From assembly GCA_046542845.1 (NCBI GenBank), contig JBKHAN010000002.1, positions 1 through 64,000 of the forward strand: 64,000 nt of DNA, read 5' to 3'. This document shows, piece after piece, positions 17,501 to 26,585 of the stretch. Position numbers and translations under genes: made by a program. The notes under the pieces are model-generated. The model worked only from the letters and a program-made list of their open reading frames with translations. It searched no databases and was not told the origin of the DNA. The first letter of the stretch is position 1. Each line of letters starts with the position of its first letter. This DNA comes from SKKC01 sp046542845 (GTDB lineage: Bacteria > Spirochaetota > Spirochaetia > DSM-27196 > SKKC01).

Positions 17501-20500
17501 GCAGCACACGTGAAAGTGTGTAAGCCGGCGAAAGATCGTCCACAAGTTCGTGCAACGCACCATCCCTGCTTTCCGTATGCGAACGAACCACGGGAGGCAC
17601 GGCACGCGAGAGAATCTCGCGGACCAGGCGATCCGGTGATTCGTGGCCCTCGGCGTCGCGTGTCCATCCTCGTCGAAGCTCAAGCAGTTGCTCGTGACGC
17701 AACTCGTATTCGGCAGCTGTACGTTCGTAGGCGTGTGCTCGGTCCTGAAGCACGTCCGCGTAGCGCGAAACCAGTTCGTCGCCCGCGTCCTGCCACGCCT
17801 GCCGCCCTCGGTCTTCGACTTCTTTGAGCTGGGCATGTCTCTGCCGTGCAGCGGCCGCGAGTCCGTCACGCATTAGATCCGTCCGCTCGCGAAACGCCGC
17901 GCGGTCGTACTCGTCCCGCTCGTCGAGCCGTCGTCTGTAGTACTCGTGCAGAGTAGCGATCCGCTCCTCAGACAGAGACTGATGATGAAACGGCAGCTCC
18001 TGCGGGAACCGCTCGTACGCGTCGAGGAGGGCGCGCTTCAGACCTGCCGGGTCACGGTTCCCGGTGTCCTGTGCCGCCGCCTCAAGGAACGCGTCTTCGT
18101 CGCGTCGGAAGGCGAGCGATACGCGTTGCAGCTCTGAAAAAAGGTCGTGCGTAGCGTCGTTCAAACGCACACGGGGATTATCCGCTGTTCTTTCTACGAG
18201 CGACACTGCGAAGGACTCTGCGCCTCCCCTGCTCCCGGGGGAAGACGCTATAATATGCGGGAGGTCGCTCAGCCCGCCGCGGGTCAGGGCTTCTCGCCGT
18301 GATTCAAGCTCTGCGTGACGCGAGGACAACGAGGCGTATGCACGAAACTCCGCTTCGATGTCGGCCACGCTCTCCCGGTATTCCTGCGCAAAGCCGAGTG
18401 CCGACAGATCGTCATGGAGCTCCTCATAACTGCCCGCGGCCCGACCCGCGGCCGCAGCGAGACTCAACTCAACAGTAGAACGAAGCATGAGCGTCGCCAT
18501 GAGCGGTGGCGAGAAGAAGCTCGCAAGTCCCGAGAAGTAGAAACCCATTCCGATTGCGGTGAGCGTCCGGCTGCTGCGTCGACTCCGGCGGGCGAGCTCG
18601 CTGCTCCGGTCCATCGCGTGAGCAACCACGGTCGCGGGAGCCGACAGATACTCGATTTCCGACAGGAGATGATCGCCCTGTAAGGCCGATTCCTCGCGGT
18701 ATGCGCGGTAGCTGCGGTACAGACTGCGAAGCTCCTGGTCCGCTTCGATGTGCGCGAGCGCTGCCTGCCCTTCTTCAAGGATGTACGCACCGAGATCGGT
18801 GGGACTGCGAAAGGCGCCACCCCGCGTCAATGCATCGTGCAGAACAGGAGATACTATGCGCTCGGGTGTCATGAATCCGGACTCCGACCCGTTCCGGCCA
18901 GCTTCATAATCTCCGTAGGCTTCCGCATACATGGCCAGGCTGAAGCGATTCAGAAGCGTGCTTCCGTCCTCCTGAAGACGATCGGCAACCCGCAAAAACC
19001 AGTCGTGCCTGTCGCCGAGCGCGTCGCTCTCCGGACTGCGGAAGACGCCGTCGCGGGCGACCTGCATTTCCCGCGAGACGTCCTCGGTCTCCTCGTGTAT
19101 GTCGCGGGTCAGTTCGTGAACCTCGCGCAGCAGATACTCCGCTTCAAGGCGTCCGGTGGCCAGGTCCGTGTATTCTGCGAAGCGCTCTGTGTCCCGCTCC
19201 ACCACGTGCAGCTCCTCAAGCTCGTCGTGCGCCGCGGCGAGCGCTGACACCGCCTGATCGTAGCGCATCTCCACGTCCTCAGGGGTAAGCGAGAAACTCC
19301 TCGCGTACACATCGACACTGCGCGCAATGGTGTACGCGTGCCGAGCCGCTTCTTCTTCGTCAATCGCATCCTCAAGGCTTGACTGTACCGTCTCGAGAAC
19401 GCGGATCTCGTCCGAAAGCATCTCGAGCTGGCCTTCCCACTGTCGTACGATCGATGCCCGCTCGTCCCGGATCTGTTCAATCCGGTGGTTCATCTCGTGG
19501 AGCTCAGCGGCAGCCTCCTCCGGGTCATGCTGCAGCGCTTCCTGCAGCTGCGATCGTCGCACCATGAGGTTCGAGTAGAGACGGTCGTACTCTGATCGGA
19601 GTTCGGCCTCCTCCGCGTAGCCCTCCGCCGACCGTTCCAATAGCTCTTCGGCAGCGGCGAACAGCTCCCCGGCGCTGCCGGCGGGCGTGGTCACGCCGTC
19701 GTAGGGCTGCAGTGCCGATACCATGCCGTTCAGCACCTCGCGTTCGCGGCGGTACACCCGGAGAGACTCGTCGGACCCGGCTGAAGCGGTTGACCCGGCC
19801 TCGAGCAGGGCCTGTGTCGTCCGGAGGTACTGCTCCTGAAGCACGGGTACGGAATCCATTTCAGGATCGAGTTCGTGATGCAGACCGGCGTCGAGGAACG
19901 CGTGCAGGTCGTCGCCGGCGGGAAGCGCAGACACACGTTCCCGGGCAGATTCGATGCGCGCGGGCGTCAGGACGTACTGTTCGAGATACTCGTAGCGCAG
20001 GGCTGCGTTTCGAGCAGAGGTCCGGGCGTTCGCGTCCCGCCAGCCGTCGATCGCGTGCGCGGACAGCTCACGCGCGACCGACGCCGAAGAAATCGCGTGT
20101 AAGATAGTCGGATCCTCTCGCTCCATGCGACTGAGTGCTTCCTCAAGCGCGTCGCCCGCCTCAGAGGATGCCGCGTCCTCCGGCAGGCCGTCGAGTAACT
20201 CGTCGATCCACGCTGCGACCCGCAGAACATCGCCGCTTCCGTATGCAGCATCCTCTGCCCCCGTCGCTCCGTGCAGCAGGATTCGCGCTTCGACCGACAG
20301 CTCAGTTTCGTCGGCCGCTGTGTCTTCGACGAAACGCGCGCGCTCAAGCTCGAGTGACAGCTGGGAGCGTATCCGCTGCAGTTCAAGACGTGCAAATGTA
20401 TCCGCGTTCGACTCCGGCTCCCCGGCATACGGGTCGAGCGCGTCGGCGAATACACTGACCTCAAGAATCGATGCACGGAGCATGTCCCGGAGTACGCGCG

Positions 20501-22334
20501 CAGCGTGCGGGTAATCGGAAGCTGCCTCGGACAAGAGGTAGGTGGCCGAATCGGTCTGTGCTGAAGCGCGTATGCTTCTGAGAGCCGTTTCGGTATCGCC
20601 GGCGGCGAAAGCCCGGGATGCGCTTTCAGCAGAATCGCCGCCAAGCTGGTCGAATACCGCTCGCGAATGCTCTTCGAGCGCTTCTTGCCGCTCGCCGAAA
20701 TACAGGAACCGCTCGGCGTCGTGTTCCCGCTCCATGACACCGATCAGCACGTCGAGAAGCGCGTCGGCGTCATCGACAGCATCCCCGCCTCCGGTGAACC
20801 CGGTCCACGCTGCGACCGCATCAGCGGCAAGACGTTCGAGGAGTTCTTCCCCCGGTGCATCGAGGCGGCCGAGATACGCCCGCTGTCGCTCGTTCAACTC
20901 GGTAATTTCGAGGTCTGTTTCCCGAACAAGATCCGCGAACGATCGCTGCTCGGTCCTCAGTGACTCGATGCGAGCGGAAAGCTCGCGCATCTCCGCGCTG
21001 AGCTCGTGTACCGTCGCGGACGCGCGGGAAGCAGCCTCAGAGGCATACAGCAGGTTTTCTGCCGTCTCGGCAGCCGTTTCCCTGTTCGGGGACTCAGTAC
21101 GTGCGTAGTCGCGGACGTGTTCCCAGACCGCGAGTTCCTCTTCGGCGCGGTCGATCGCGTATTCGGCGCGCGCGATTTCCCGGCTTTCGGGACCGTACCC
21201 CGCGTCGCCGTGGTATTCGTTCACAAAGCGGTCCATGGCATGCGCAGTGTCCGCTGCGATGCCTGCGTGGCGTTCTGCTTCCTGTTCCCAGTAGTCCCGC
21301 TCTGCGGCCGACTCGGGTCGGTCCAGAGACGTCCAGAGCTCCGCGGCGGTTCGTGCCGTTCGCTCGGCGGCCCGGCTTGAGCGGTAGAGGTTTACGGCTG
21401 CCGAAAGCCGCTCATCCGCAGCGCTTCGGCGAGCCCGTATCGCTTGTGCCTCCGCGTCGGCTGCAACGGCGCGCTGCCGTTCGAAGGCCTCCCGCTGCTG
21501 TTCATGCCACATCGTTTCATTCGATACGAGCTCGCGAAACGACTCTTCCCAGGTCTGCCGCTGACCGGAGAGCCGGGAAAAGGCGTTCTGCCACGTCGCT
21601 CGCTCCGTCGAATACGCGGCATGCGTCGCTTCCTCCCACCGGAGACGTTCGGCGAGCAGGTCGGCTTCGGCTTCGTTCCACAGACCCTGAGCTTCGGCCA
21701 CTGCCGCTGCGTAGCTTTCGTGGTCGGACGACCGCGGACCGTCCGGACGGCCGGTAACCGCAGGACGAACCGACGAAGAAGATTCGAAGAGCCACGGCGC
21801 GTTGAGATACGATGCTGTCTCCAGGGGGGAGTTTCTCTCGGTAATGCGTCTGAGGCTTTCATGATCATATTTCCGTCTCGAGGTCACACGAGCCGACTCA
21901 AGCTCTATGACGGTCTCAAGAGCGGGAACCTGACGACGGGCGTTGTCCCAGATCGCTTCGCGTTCTTCATGGTCTGAGTCTGCGTCGAGGCTGTCGACGC
22001 GACGCAGAGCGTCAAAGAGTCGCAGGCTTTCAAGTCCCGGCTCCCGCGTCGTTTCCCGGCTGTCACGCCAGCTGCGAAACGCTTCGTGCAGATACGCGTC
22101 GAGATCCGCCTCCAGCTGTGCAGATGACTCCTGCGGCAGCCGGGAATGGCGGATGGCATAATCCCTTGCGGACGAGCCGTAGCTCCACCATTCTTCCTCG
22201 GTATTCGCGCGGGATGCGCGATCGAGGTACTCGTCAAGGTCCTGTCCGGGAATCGCATCGAGAGTCGTCGCGGCAAGCCCGAAAACAAGCGCCGCCGCGG
22301 CGTGTGAGAACCGTCTGCGTTCGGTCGTCGGCAT
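14502..22334 (-). CDS. Giant (2610-residue) exported helical protein with C39-peptidase-like C-terminus
   Basis: I placed the start at 22334, where AAGGAGGT lies immediately upstream. It opens with a signal peptide (MPTTERRRFSHAAAALVFGL, then AATTLDA). Residues 30-1250 are almost wholly charged helix or coiled coil. Trp recurs every 14-15 residues at 219, 233, 248, 262 and 276. One hydrophobic hairpin lies near residue 1265 (IGMGFYFSGLASFFSPPLMA). More helices follow to about 1850. A Gly/Ala-rich, membrane-like region comes next (HVGAGVAGGFMSAGASLAL, SVGIGSLGGSAGSRITGAIG). The last 230 residues resemble a papain-fold C39-like domain: Cys2426 in DYGCVLFSMAYML, His2530 in HGIHSEAL and Asn2557-Pro in NTANP. 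The organisation recalls the very long TIGR04388-type proteins of Leptospira, a resemblance I could not test. It is divergent from the TolC/RND operon. Function unknown; an envelope or surface machine with a peptidase-fold tail is inference. Confidence 0.8.
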   Translation of the reverse strand: MPTTERRRFSHAAAALVFGLAATTLDAIPGQDLDEYLDRASRANTEEEWWSYGSSARDYAIRHSRLPQESSAQLEADLDAYLHEAFRSWRDSRETTREPGLESLRLFDALRRVDSLDADSDHEEREAIWDNARRQVPALETVIELESARVTSRRKYDHESLRRITERNSPLETASYLNAPWLFESSSSVRPAVTGRPDGPRSSDHESYAAAVAEAQGLWNEAEADLLAERLRWEEATHAAYSTERATWQNAFSRLSGQRQTWEESFRELVSNETMWHEQQREAFERQRAVAADAEAQAIRARRSAADERLSAAVNLYRSSRAAERTARTAAELWTSLDRPESAAERDYWEQEAERHAGIAADTAHAMDRFVNEYHGDAGYGPESREIARAEYAIDRAEEELAVWEHVRDYARTESPNRETAAETAENLLYASEAASRASATVHELSAEMRELSARIESLRTEQRSFADLVRETDLEITELNERQRAYLGRLDAPGEELLERLAADAVAAWTGFTGGGDAVDDADALLDVLIGVMEREHDAERFLYFGERQEALEEHSRAVFDQLGGDSAESASRAFAAGDTETALRSIRASAQTDSATYLLSEAASDYPHAARVLRDMLRASILEVSVFADALDPYAGEPESNADTFARLELQRIRSQLSLELERARFVEDTAADETELSVEARILLHGATGAEDAAYGSGDVLRVAAWIDELLDGLPEDAASSEAGDALEEALSRMEREDPTILHAISSASVARELSAHAIDGWRDANARTSARNAALRYEYLEQYVLTPARIESARERVSALPAGDDLHAFLDAGLHHELDPEMDSVPVLQEQYLRTTQALLEAGSTASAGSDESLRVYRREREVLNGMVSALQPYDGVTTPAGSAGELFAAAEELLERSAEGYAEEAELRSEYDRLYSNLMVRRSQLQEALQHDPEEAAAELHEMNHRIEQIRDERASIVRQWEGQLEMLSDEIRVLETVQSSLEDAIDEEEAARHAYTIARSVDVYARSFSLTPEDVEMRYDQAVSALAAAHDELEELHVVERDTERFAEYTDLATGRLEAEYLLREVHELTRDIHEETEDVSREMQVARDGVFRSPESDALGDRHDWFLRVADRLQEDGSTLLNRFSLAMYAEAYGDYEAGRNGSESGFMTPERIVSPVLHDALTRGGAFRSPTDLGAYILEEGQAALAHIEADQELRSLYRSYRAYREESALQGDHLLSEIEYLSAPATVVAHAMDRSSELARRSRRSSRTLTAIGMGFYFSGLASFFSPPLMATLMLRSTVELSLAAAAGRAAGSYEELHDDLSALGFAQEYRESVADIEAEFRAYASLSSRHAELESRREALTRGGLSDLPHIIASSPGSRGGAESFAVSLVERTADNPRVRLNDATHDLFSELQRVSLAFRRDEDAFLEAAAQDTGNRDPAGLKRALLDAYERFPQELPFHHQSLSEERIATLHEYYRRRLDERDEYDRAAFRERTDLMRDGLAAAARQRHAQLKEVEDRGRQAWQDAGDELVSRYADVLQDRAHAYERTAAEYELRHEQLLELRRGWTRDAEGHESPDRLVREILSRAVPPVVRSHTESRDGALHELVDDLSPAYTLSRVLRAARENLSLHDAAANRDHEDLFDRTSVAAGRPFATVSEVEILRHVQETRSRGDDETARRLSLVHSGHVISELNGIRNEAMHMVDSANAAVAESIHRTFTRAGFRREADSYVRDTLVGNTMQGSTRERHRIRPYRAFRDFRFDLPSGTSLHSLAASGSVAVSQRVAAAQQSVATELERIFGSDAERSGGGRVDPDAATVLRRSLERGWLAELIDYGDEEEVLHRDQAATLMPGAFGAHVGYAPELFPRVDTALGWRGNIAFRGRGELHSLYGPFMYYQSLQGLGYGELQQGFHNVRLWDAENAFSISDVLHVGAGVAGGFMSAGASLALSLGTSTLTSALDVVSGEADASEAALRSLTNAASVGIGSLGGSAGSRITGAIGRGWGGELASTAGELAITNTGRSAVYALGTNGFSTERFLRGIAGPDTIARTAGRISGSLLTGDLNGFSAADRGAASAVAGGVGSAVEFGLQHGLTGSATLNVLNFADLTQIAGIQGFRTGASAGLAELNVGGTAAGIRLGSGGIDASARRFQVLASGLPVYAEQLKIAAHALSRTTVFAPDYEGTRSVGTALRSLYSFGSEAGERLYSDVLSGAVTLSVGTATGTVVAERVRDATADVVHLASLGDRGVDPAARASRLFAGLALEHESHRDGRVRSQQSQVAETVNAVRSRLDMADRMMADYGVELSQHELTVSELLLFRMAEELGNDRYFNDFVELVYGSDKDYFFLPVLTGGETQTSGTYADVALLSGYSREEVERLNNESLDNAWQSYTGGQVYEHLYSSREAFGAALRADPDLANRYGYTHRRFISIRDYGCVLFSMAYMLRTATEEYHSVLDINAALVDQGLFINRTMLSSDLIADALNLLSGDDVEFELVSQIARPSEQDFLDAHYSDEEYMGLVRIAAADHVGSDTREAHGIHSEALRSLNLEWDDYTDGYRVSSVNTANPYTGSYAHSARTEREIDEFSRLDLFRVVRHSSAQRIPVLHHAYRSAGAQFSAY

Positions 22335-22337
22335 GGC

Positions 22338-22345
22338 ACCTCCTT
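22338..22345 (-). promoter_or_regulatory. Ribosome-binding site fixing the start of the giant gene
   Basis: Minus-strand AAGGAGGT ends three bases before the ATG at 22334. The in-frame ATG 22 codons upstream (22400) lacks such a site and would bury the signal peptide. Confidence 0.75.
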
Positions 22346-22375
22346 CTGACAGTACATACACAGCGAACACTCGTT

Positions 22376-22404
22376 TTGATTGGCGGAAATTTCTTTTCAA
22401 TCAA
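22376..22404. promoter_or_regulatory. Symmetric operator-like repeat between divergent giant gene and TolC operon
   Basis: TTGATTG (22376-22382) and CAATCAA (22398-22404) form 7-bp inverted arms 15 bases apart, with an inner palindrome GAAATTTC (22386-22393) almost on the same centre. On each strand the outer arm offers a TTGATT -35-like hexamer, but the matching -10 boxes are weak. A dimeric regulator could control both operons from here (inference). Confidence 0.4.
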
Positions 22405-22442
22405 CCTTCGGATCAGCCGTGTACATAGCGTCGGAGGGTCCC

Positions 22443-23843
22443 ATGCACGTACGAACGATTCTTGCGCCGGGAGTGCTTCTCGCGAGCCTGTCGACCGGAC
22501 TCATTTTAAGCCCTGTCGAAGCGGCTCAAGCGGAAGCGCTCTCAAACGCCGTCATCATTACACGTACGGCCGACGCGCTTGAGCTTGCGCGTGAACACGA
22601 CATCGCGATCGAATACTACCGTAGCGAAGAAGCGTTCGTCCGGCGCAACCTCGATGACCTGACCCGCATACGCCTGCCTGAGATACAGGGTTCGATCGCG
22701 AGCAGCAGGAACCGGGTGCAGAACCAGGCTGATGCACACAGCGTTGAACTGCAGGTCGGCGCATCACTGCCACTGTACGACGGGGGACGTCGTGACGCTC
22801 AACGGAACGCGGTGAGCGCTGAACTTGGCCTGCGTGCCATCGGGCGGGAAGAACACGAGTCACAGCGAACGGCCTCGGTTGTGGAACTCCTCGCAAGCTA
22901 TGAGTTTGCTGTGCAGGCGGCACGAATCGGGGAGCAGCACTACCGCCGGTCGCAGGTCGAACTCGACGCGCGTTTGCGCGATCACGAGCTGGGACTGCTT
23001 ACCGGCTACGAGCTTCAGGTCATGGAGCTGTCGGTAGAACGGGCGGCGATCGAAGTCGCGCAGCGCAGCAATACCGCAGAGGATCTTCACAGCAGATTGA
23101 GGATCATGCTGGGTGTCGAAGAACCCGTCGCGCTTACGATACATCCGACGATCAGGCCCGGCAGCGATCCGCCTTCGATACGAAACGGTTTCGGGGTACT
23201 TCTTTCCGAAGCACTCGGATCCGATCCGACCATACAGCGTCTGCGCTTCGAGCGCGACAGAACCTCCGCGCTGCGCGACGCGATGCCTTCAGCGCTCACA
23301 CCGGTCGTCGAGGGAACCGCCGGTGTGTCCATGAGAGGTGAGCCTCTGCCGCTTGCCTCGCCTGCGCTGCGCTTCGAGTTGCGCTTCTCGTGGCCGGGGC
23401 TCCGTAGCGGATATCTGGGATTCGGCGGTGGTCTCGCATTCGACACGGGGAACACCGCCTCGCGAAGGCTGAGCGTACAGACCGGCTCGTCAACGCGGGT
23501 TCAGTCCGAGGCTGCCCTGACACGTCGTCGCGTGGATGCCGGGCAGGCGCAGGAGGCGCTTGAGCGTGGTGAACACGAACTCGCGAGCTGGATACGCAGA
23601 GCGCTGCGTGACTACACGCATCTGGGCACCGTTCGCGACACGGACCTGGAGGCGATTGCCCTTGCCGAGCTTGTCGTCGCGCGTACACGCCGCGAGGCCG
23701 AAGACGGACACAGTCGTTCGACCGCAGTTCTCGAAGCAGAATACCAGCACGCTCAGGCACAGCTGGCCGAACTTGAGACGACGTTTCAGATGGTACGGCT
23801 GTACCAGCAGCTTCAGGTCCGCACGGGACTCGCACAGCCATGA
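22443..23843 (+). CDS. TolC-family outer membrane efflux protein
   Basis: A 466-residue outer-membrane channel component. A signal peptide (HVRTILAPGVLLASLSTGL, cleavage probably after VEAAQA) is followed by the duplicated helical-hairpin architecture of TolC. Typical spots are LQVGASLPLYDGGRRDAQ (first beta-strand region followed by the YDGG turn), YEFAVQAARIGEQHYRR, then FELRFSWPGLRSG in the second repeat and LAELETTFQMVRLYQQLQ at the end. I chose the ATG at 22443 because GGAGGG lies four bases before it; an upstream in-frame start at 22380 has none. It is the first gene of an export operon whose next gene, the adaptor, overlaps it by four bases. Confidence 0.88.
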   Translation: MHVRTILAPGVLLASLSTGLILSPVEAAQAEALSNAVIITRTADALELAREHDIAIEYYRSEEAFVRRNLDDLTRIRLPEIQGSIASSRNRVQNQADAHSVELQVGASLPLYDGGRRDAQRNAVSAELGLRAIGREEHESQRTASVVELLASYEFAVQAARIGEQHYRRSQVELDARLRDHELGLLTGYELQVMELSVERAAIEVAQRSNTAEDLHSRLRIMLGVEEPVALTIHPTIRPGSDPPSIRNGFGVLLSEALGSDPTIQRLRFERDRTSALRDAMPSALTPVVEGTAGVSMRGEPLPLASPALRFELRFSWPGLRSGYLGFGGGLAFDTGNTASRRLSVQTGSSTRVQSEAALTRRRVDAGQAQEALERGEHELASWIRRALRDYTHLGTVRDTDLEAIALAELVVARTRREAEDGHSRSTAVLEAEYQHAQAQLAELETTFQMVRLYQQLQVRTGLAQP

Positions 23844-25183
23844 AGCGTCTGGTTCTCGCCTCTGCGCTGCTCTCAGGCGCGTGTACCGCAACCCCGCACA
23901 CGACCTCCGGGCCCGAGGAGATTCGACGCGTTCACGTCGGCGAACTGCGGCCGGAGCAGGTCGAGGAGACGATACCCGTTTTCGGGACGCTCGTGCCGCG
24001 GCAGGAAATACGTGTCAGCGCGCCGTCGTCCGGAACCGTCGCCGGGATCGAGGTCGAGGAGGGAGCCACGGCGAGTCGCGGCGTTCTTCTCGTACGCATA
24101 CAGAACGAACAGATTTCCGCTCGCAGGCGTCAGGTCTCCGGCGAGGTGTCTGCCGCCGCGCATGCCGTGCAGCTGGCGAAAGCGAGGATTGACGCGACGC
24201 GCAGGAACATCTTGCAGCGTGTCACACGGCTTGGAGGACTCGCGCACGCGACGGAGCTCGAACGAATCGAGTACGAGCGTGCGGCGGAGCGACTCCGGCA
24301 GGCGGACCAACGTCTGGAATCCGGTGGTATCTCGCCTGAAGAGCACGCGTCCTTCGCTCATGCTTCTTCCACCGCGGAGCTTCACCTGCGCATCGCGGAG
24401 AACGAGCAAGCGGTACTCGCCGCCGAGCTTGGTGCAGACACACAGGCGGGAGCGCTCGATGTCGCAAGCCGGATGTACGTCGAGGAAATTCTGTCGCACA
24501 ACCTCCATATGGTACGTGCACAGCTCGCCTCCGAGGAAGCACGCCTTCGCGTAGCAGTCGCCGAGCAGGACGCAGTTGTCGATCTCCATGAATCGCTGTC
24601 GGTACGCGCCCCGGGCAATGGTCGCATAGCGCGCGTTCACGTCGAGTCCGGTGAACGGGTAGAACCGGGGACCCTGCTGCTCACGCTGCACGGCACGTCT
24701 ACTCCCGATCTGAATGTTCGGCTTCACGAGTCAGGCCTTCAACAGATTCGCATAGGTTCCAGGGTTGCGGTAACCATTCCGGCAGTCTCAGCGGAGCTGC
24801 GAAGCGCTGAAGTGCGACGCATCGGGGTGGCTGCTGATCCACGTTCGGGGTCGGTGTCCGTACTGATTCGGCTGCACGGGACCGCAGCCGAGTTGCGACC
24901 GGGTATGTACGCAGAAGCGAGCATACACGCGGAACGCGCGAGAAGCGGGATCCATATTCCGGCTTCAGCCATGCGCGAGCACGAAGCGGACCGAGCCTCG
25001 GTCTGGGTACTCGCGGCAGACCGTGTGTTTCCCCGGGAGATCTCAGTCTCTGAAGCGCGTAGGGATGGCAGCTATCGCCTCCTGAGCGGTCTCGAGGAAG
25101 GGGAGATCATAGTCCTGGAGAACCATTCCGGACTGCGCCCGGGAGAACACGTTCATGCGGTGTTCGAAACAGAGGAGGATTAA
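23840..25183 (+). CDS. Periplasmic adaptor (membrane fusion) lipoprotein of RND efflux system
   Basis: The 447-residue MFP-family protein starts with a lipoprotein signal (MKRLVLASALLSGAC, lipid-attachment Cys15). It follows the order barrel-sandwich (RQEIRVSAPSSGTVAGIEVE, then EGATASRGVLLVRIQN), long alpha-hairpin (residues about 85-240), second half of the lipoyl motif (SVRAPGNGRIARVHVESGE), beta-barrel (HESGLQQIRIGSRVAVTIPA) and membrane-proximal domain (LLSGLEEGEIIVLENHSGLR). It should bridge the inner-membrane RND subunits encoded downstream and the TolC protein encoded upstream. Start and upstream stop overlap as ATGA, indicating coupled translation. Confidence 0.9.
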   Translation: MKRLVLASALLSGACTATPHTTSGPEEIRRVHVGELRPEQVEETIPVFGTLVPRQEIRVSAPSSGTVAGIEVEEGATASRGVLLVRIQNEQISARRRQVSGEVSAAAHAVQLAKARIDATRRNILQRVTRLGGLAHATELERIEYERAAERLRQADQRLESGGISPEEHASFAHASSTAELHLRIAENEQAVLAAELGADTQAGALDVASRMYVEEILSHNLHMVRAQLASEEARLRVAVAEQDAVVDLHESLSVRAPGNGRIARVHVESGERVEPGTLLLTLHGTSTPDLNVRLHESGLQQIRIGSRVAVTIPAVSAELRSAEVRRIGVAADPRSGSVSVLIRLHGTAAELRPGMYAEASIHAERARSGIHIPASAMREHEADRASVWVLAADRVFPREISVSEARRDGSYRLLSGLEEGEIIVLENHSGLRPGEHVHAVFETEED

Positions 25184-25184
25184 C

Positions 25185-26585
25185 ATGAAGCCGTTCGGTG
25201 TCTGGATAGTACCGCTGTGCGCTTTCCTTACGAGTAGCTGTGCCGTCGTCGACTTTACTCAGCTTCACGTCGAGATCGACCCGGGAGAACGGTACAGCGT
25301 TGTATCGCCGGACTCCGGTGTGTCACTGCGCTTCTCTCACGGCGTTGACCGCGACCAGGCCGAAGACCTCGTCCGCGTGGTCGCACGGAGCCGCACCGTC
25401 GCGCACGCGATGACCTGGGAAGGAAGAACGCTTACGATTACACCCGTCGAGCCACCCGAGGCGGGGACGGTACACGAGCTTCAGATACAGGGAATCGTTC
25501 GCGATACACGCGGACGAGCGCACACCGTCGCGGTTCTTCATCACCTGTTCTACGGTTCCGATGCACCGACGGCGCATCTTGTATCGAGCAACCCGGCCGA
25601 CGGAGTTCTCGCCGGGAACGCTGGTCAGATAGGTCTCCAGTTCAGTATGGCCATGAACGGACCGAGCGTCGAAGAAGCGGTCCGTATAGTCCCCGCGGTG
25701 GACGTACGGTTTGACTGGAACGAAGCAGGCGACACCCTGAGTATTGTACCTCGCAACGCCTGGAACAGCGCACAGACCTACGACGTACTGATAGAACCCA
25801 CCGCGCGCAGTCGAGCCGGAACCGGACTCGCAGGGTCGATACGCCGTTATTTCCGCTACGATGTCTCAGCGGTCCCGCTCGAAGTGAGGGGCCATCGCTT
25901 CGAAATGGCTGCCGGCGAGCCCGGACAGACCGTTCCGGTACCGGAGGGTCGTGACCCGGTCATTCTGACCTTTTCTGCTCCCGTGGGCCACATGGATGTA
26001 CAGCAAGCCGTCCGCGTTCGCCCCGCTTTGTCCCTGGAGACACGACAGCACTCTGCCGCCGAAGTGAGCCTGCATCCGCGCGATACCTACGAACCGGATA
26101 CCGACTACCACATACTCATTCCTCCGGGGCTTGAGGACAACCGGGGAAACATACTGCGAGAAGCCTACTCGCTCTCGTTTCACACTCCCGATCGCAGAGC
26201 CGCTCTGGAGTCGGTTCGATTGATCTGGCCTGACGGTGACGTGCAGATTACAGATTTTGATGGTACCGGTGTTCACGCCGTCGCGCCGACCGGCCCTGAC
26301 TACCTGCTTCATGCGGTCATGGCCTTCGATCGCGTTGTCGAAATCGGAACGCCCCGGCAGAACATGCTCGACACTCTCGGTGTGGAGCGGGTCGTCCCCG
26401 AGGGCGGGACTCCGATCGTGCTCGATCAGTTTGTCTGGACATCGGACGGTCGTGAACTGACCACGGTGTGGTCCGGGGTCACTCCGTCTGGTTTCACCGA
26501 CGCGCATGCCTTGTACCGACTGTCGCTACCCGATTCCCGGGAACGACAGGCCGTCGAGCTGACCCTTTCGCACGAGGCGCGCTGA
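25185..26585 (+). CDS. Lipoprotein with SbsA-like/Big_5 Ig-like domains, first of two
   Basis: A 466-residue predicted lipoprotein (MKPFGVWIVPLCAFLTSSC, lipobox LTSSC) with AGAGGAGGAT just before the ATG. The body consists of repeated Ig-like units of the Big_5/SbsA type: VVSPDSGVSLRFSHGVDRDQ; VSSNPADGVLAGNAGQIGLQ with FSMAMNGPSVEEAVRI; and VILTFSAPVGHMDVQQAVRV. Each is followed by a strand ending in TYDVLIEP or TDYHILIPPGLEDNRGN. Such domains normally occur in surface-layer or adhesive proteins. No known RND system uses them that I recall. Because the gene sits between the adaptor and the pump genes, a structural or docking role on the periplasmic side is plausible. Its stop overlaps the next start (TGATG). 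Confidence 0.75.
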   Translation: MKPFGVWIVPLCAFLTSSCAVVDFTQLHVEIDPGERYSVVSPDSGVSLRFSHGVDRDQAEDLVRVVARSRTVAHAMTWEGRTLTITPVEPPEAGTVHELQIQGIVRDTRGRAHTVAVLHHLFYGSDAPTAHLVSSNPADGVLAGNAGQIGLQFSMAMNGPSVEEAVRIVPAVDVRFDWNEAGDTLSIVPRNAWNSAQTYDVLIEPTARSRAGTGLAGSIRRYFRYDVSAVPLEVRGHRFEMAAGEPGQTVPVPEGRDPVILTFSAPVGHMDVQQAVRVRPALSLETRQHSAAEVSLHPRDTYEPDTDYHILIPPGLEDNRGNILREAYSLSFHTPDRRAALESVRLIWPDGDVQITDFDGTGVHAVAPTGPDYLLHAVMAFDRVVEIGTPRQNMLDTLGVERVVPEGGTPIVLDQFVWTSDGRELTTVWSGVTPSGFTDAHALYRLSLPDSRERQAVELTLSHEAR

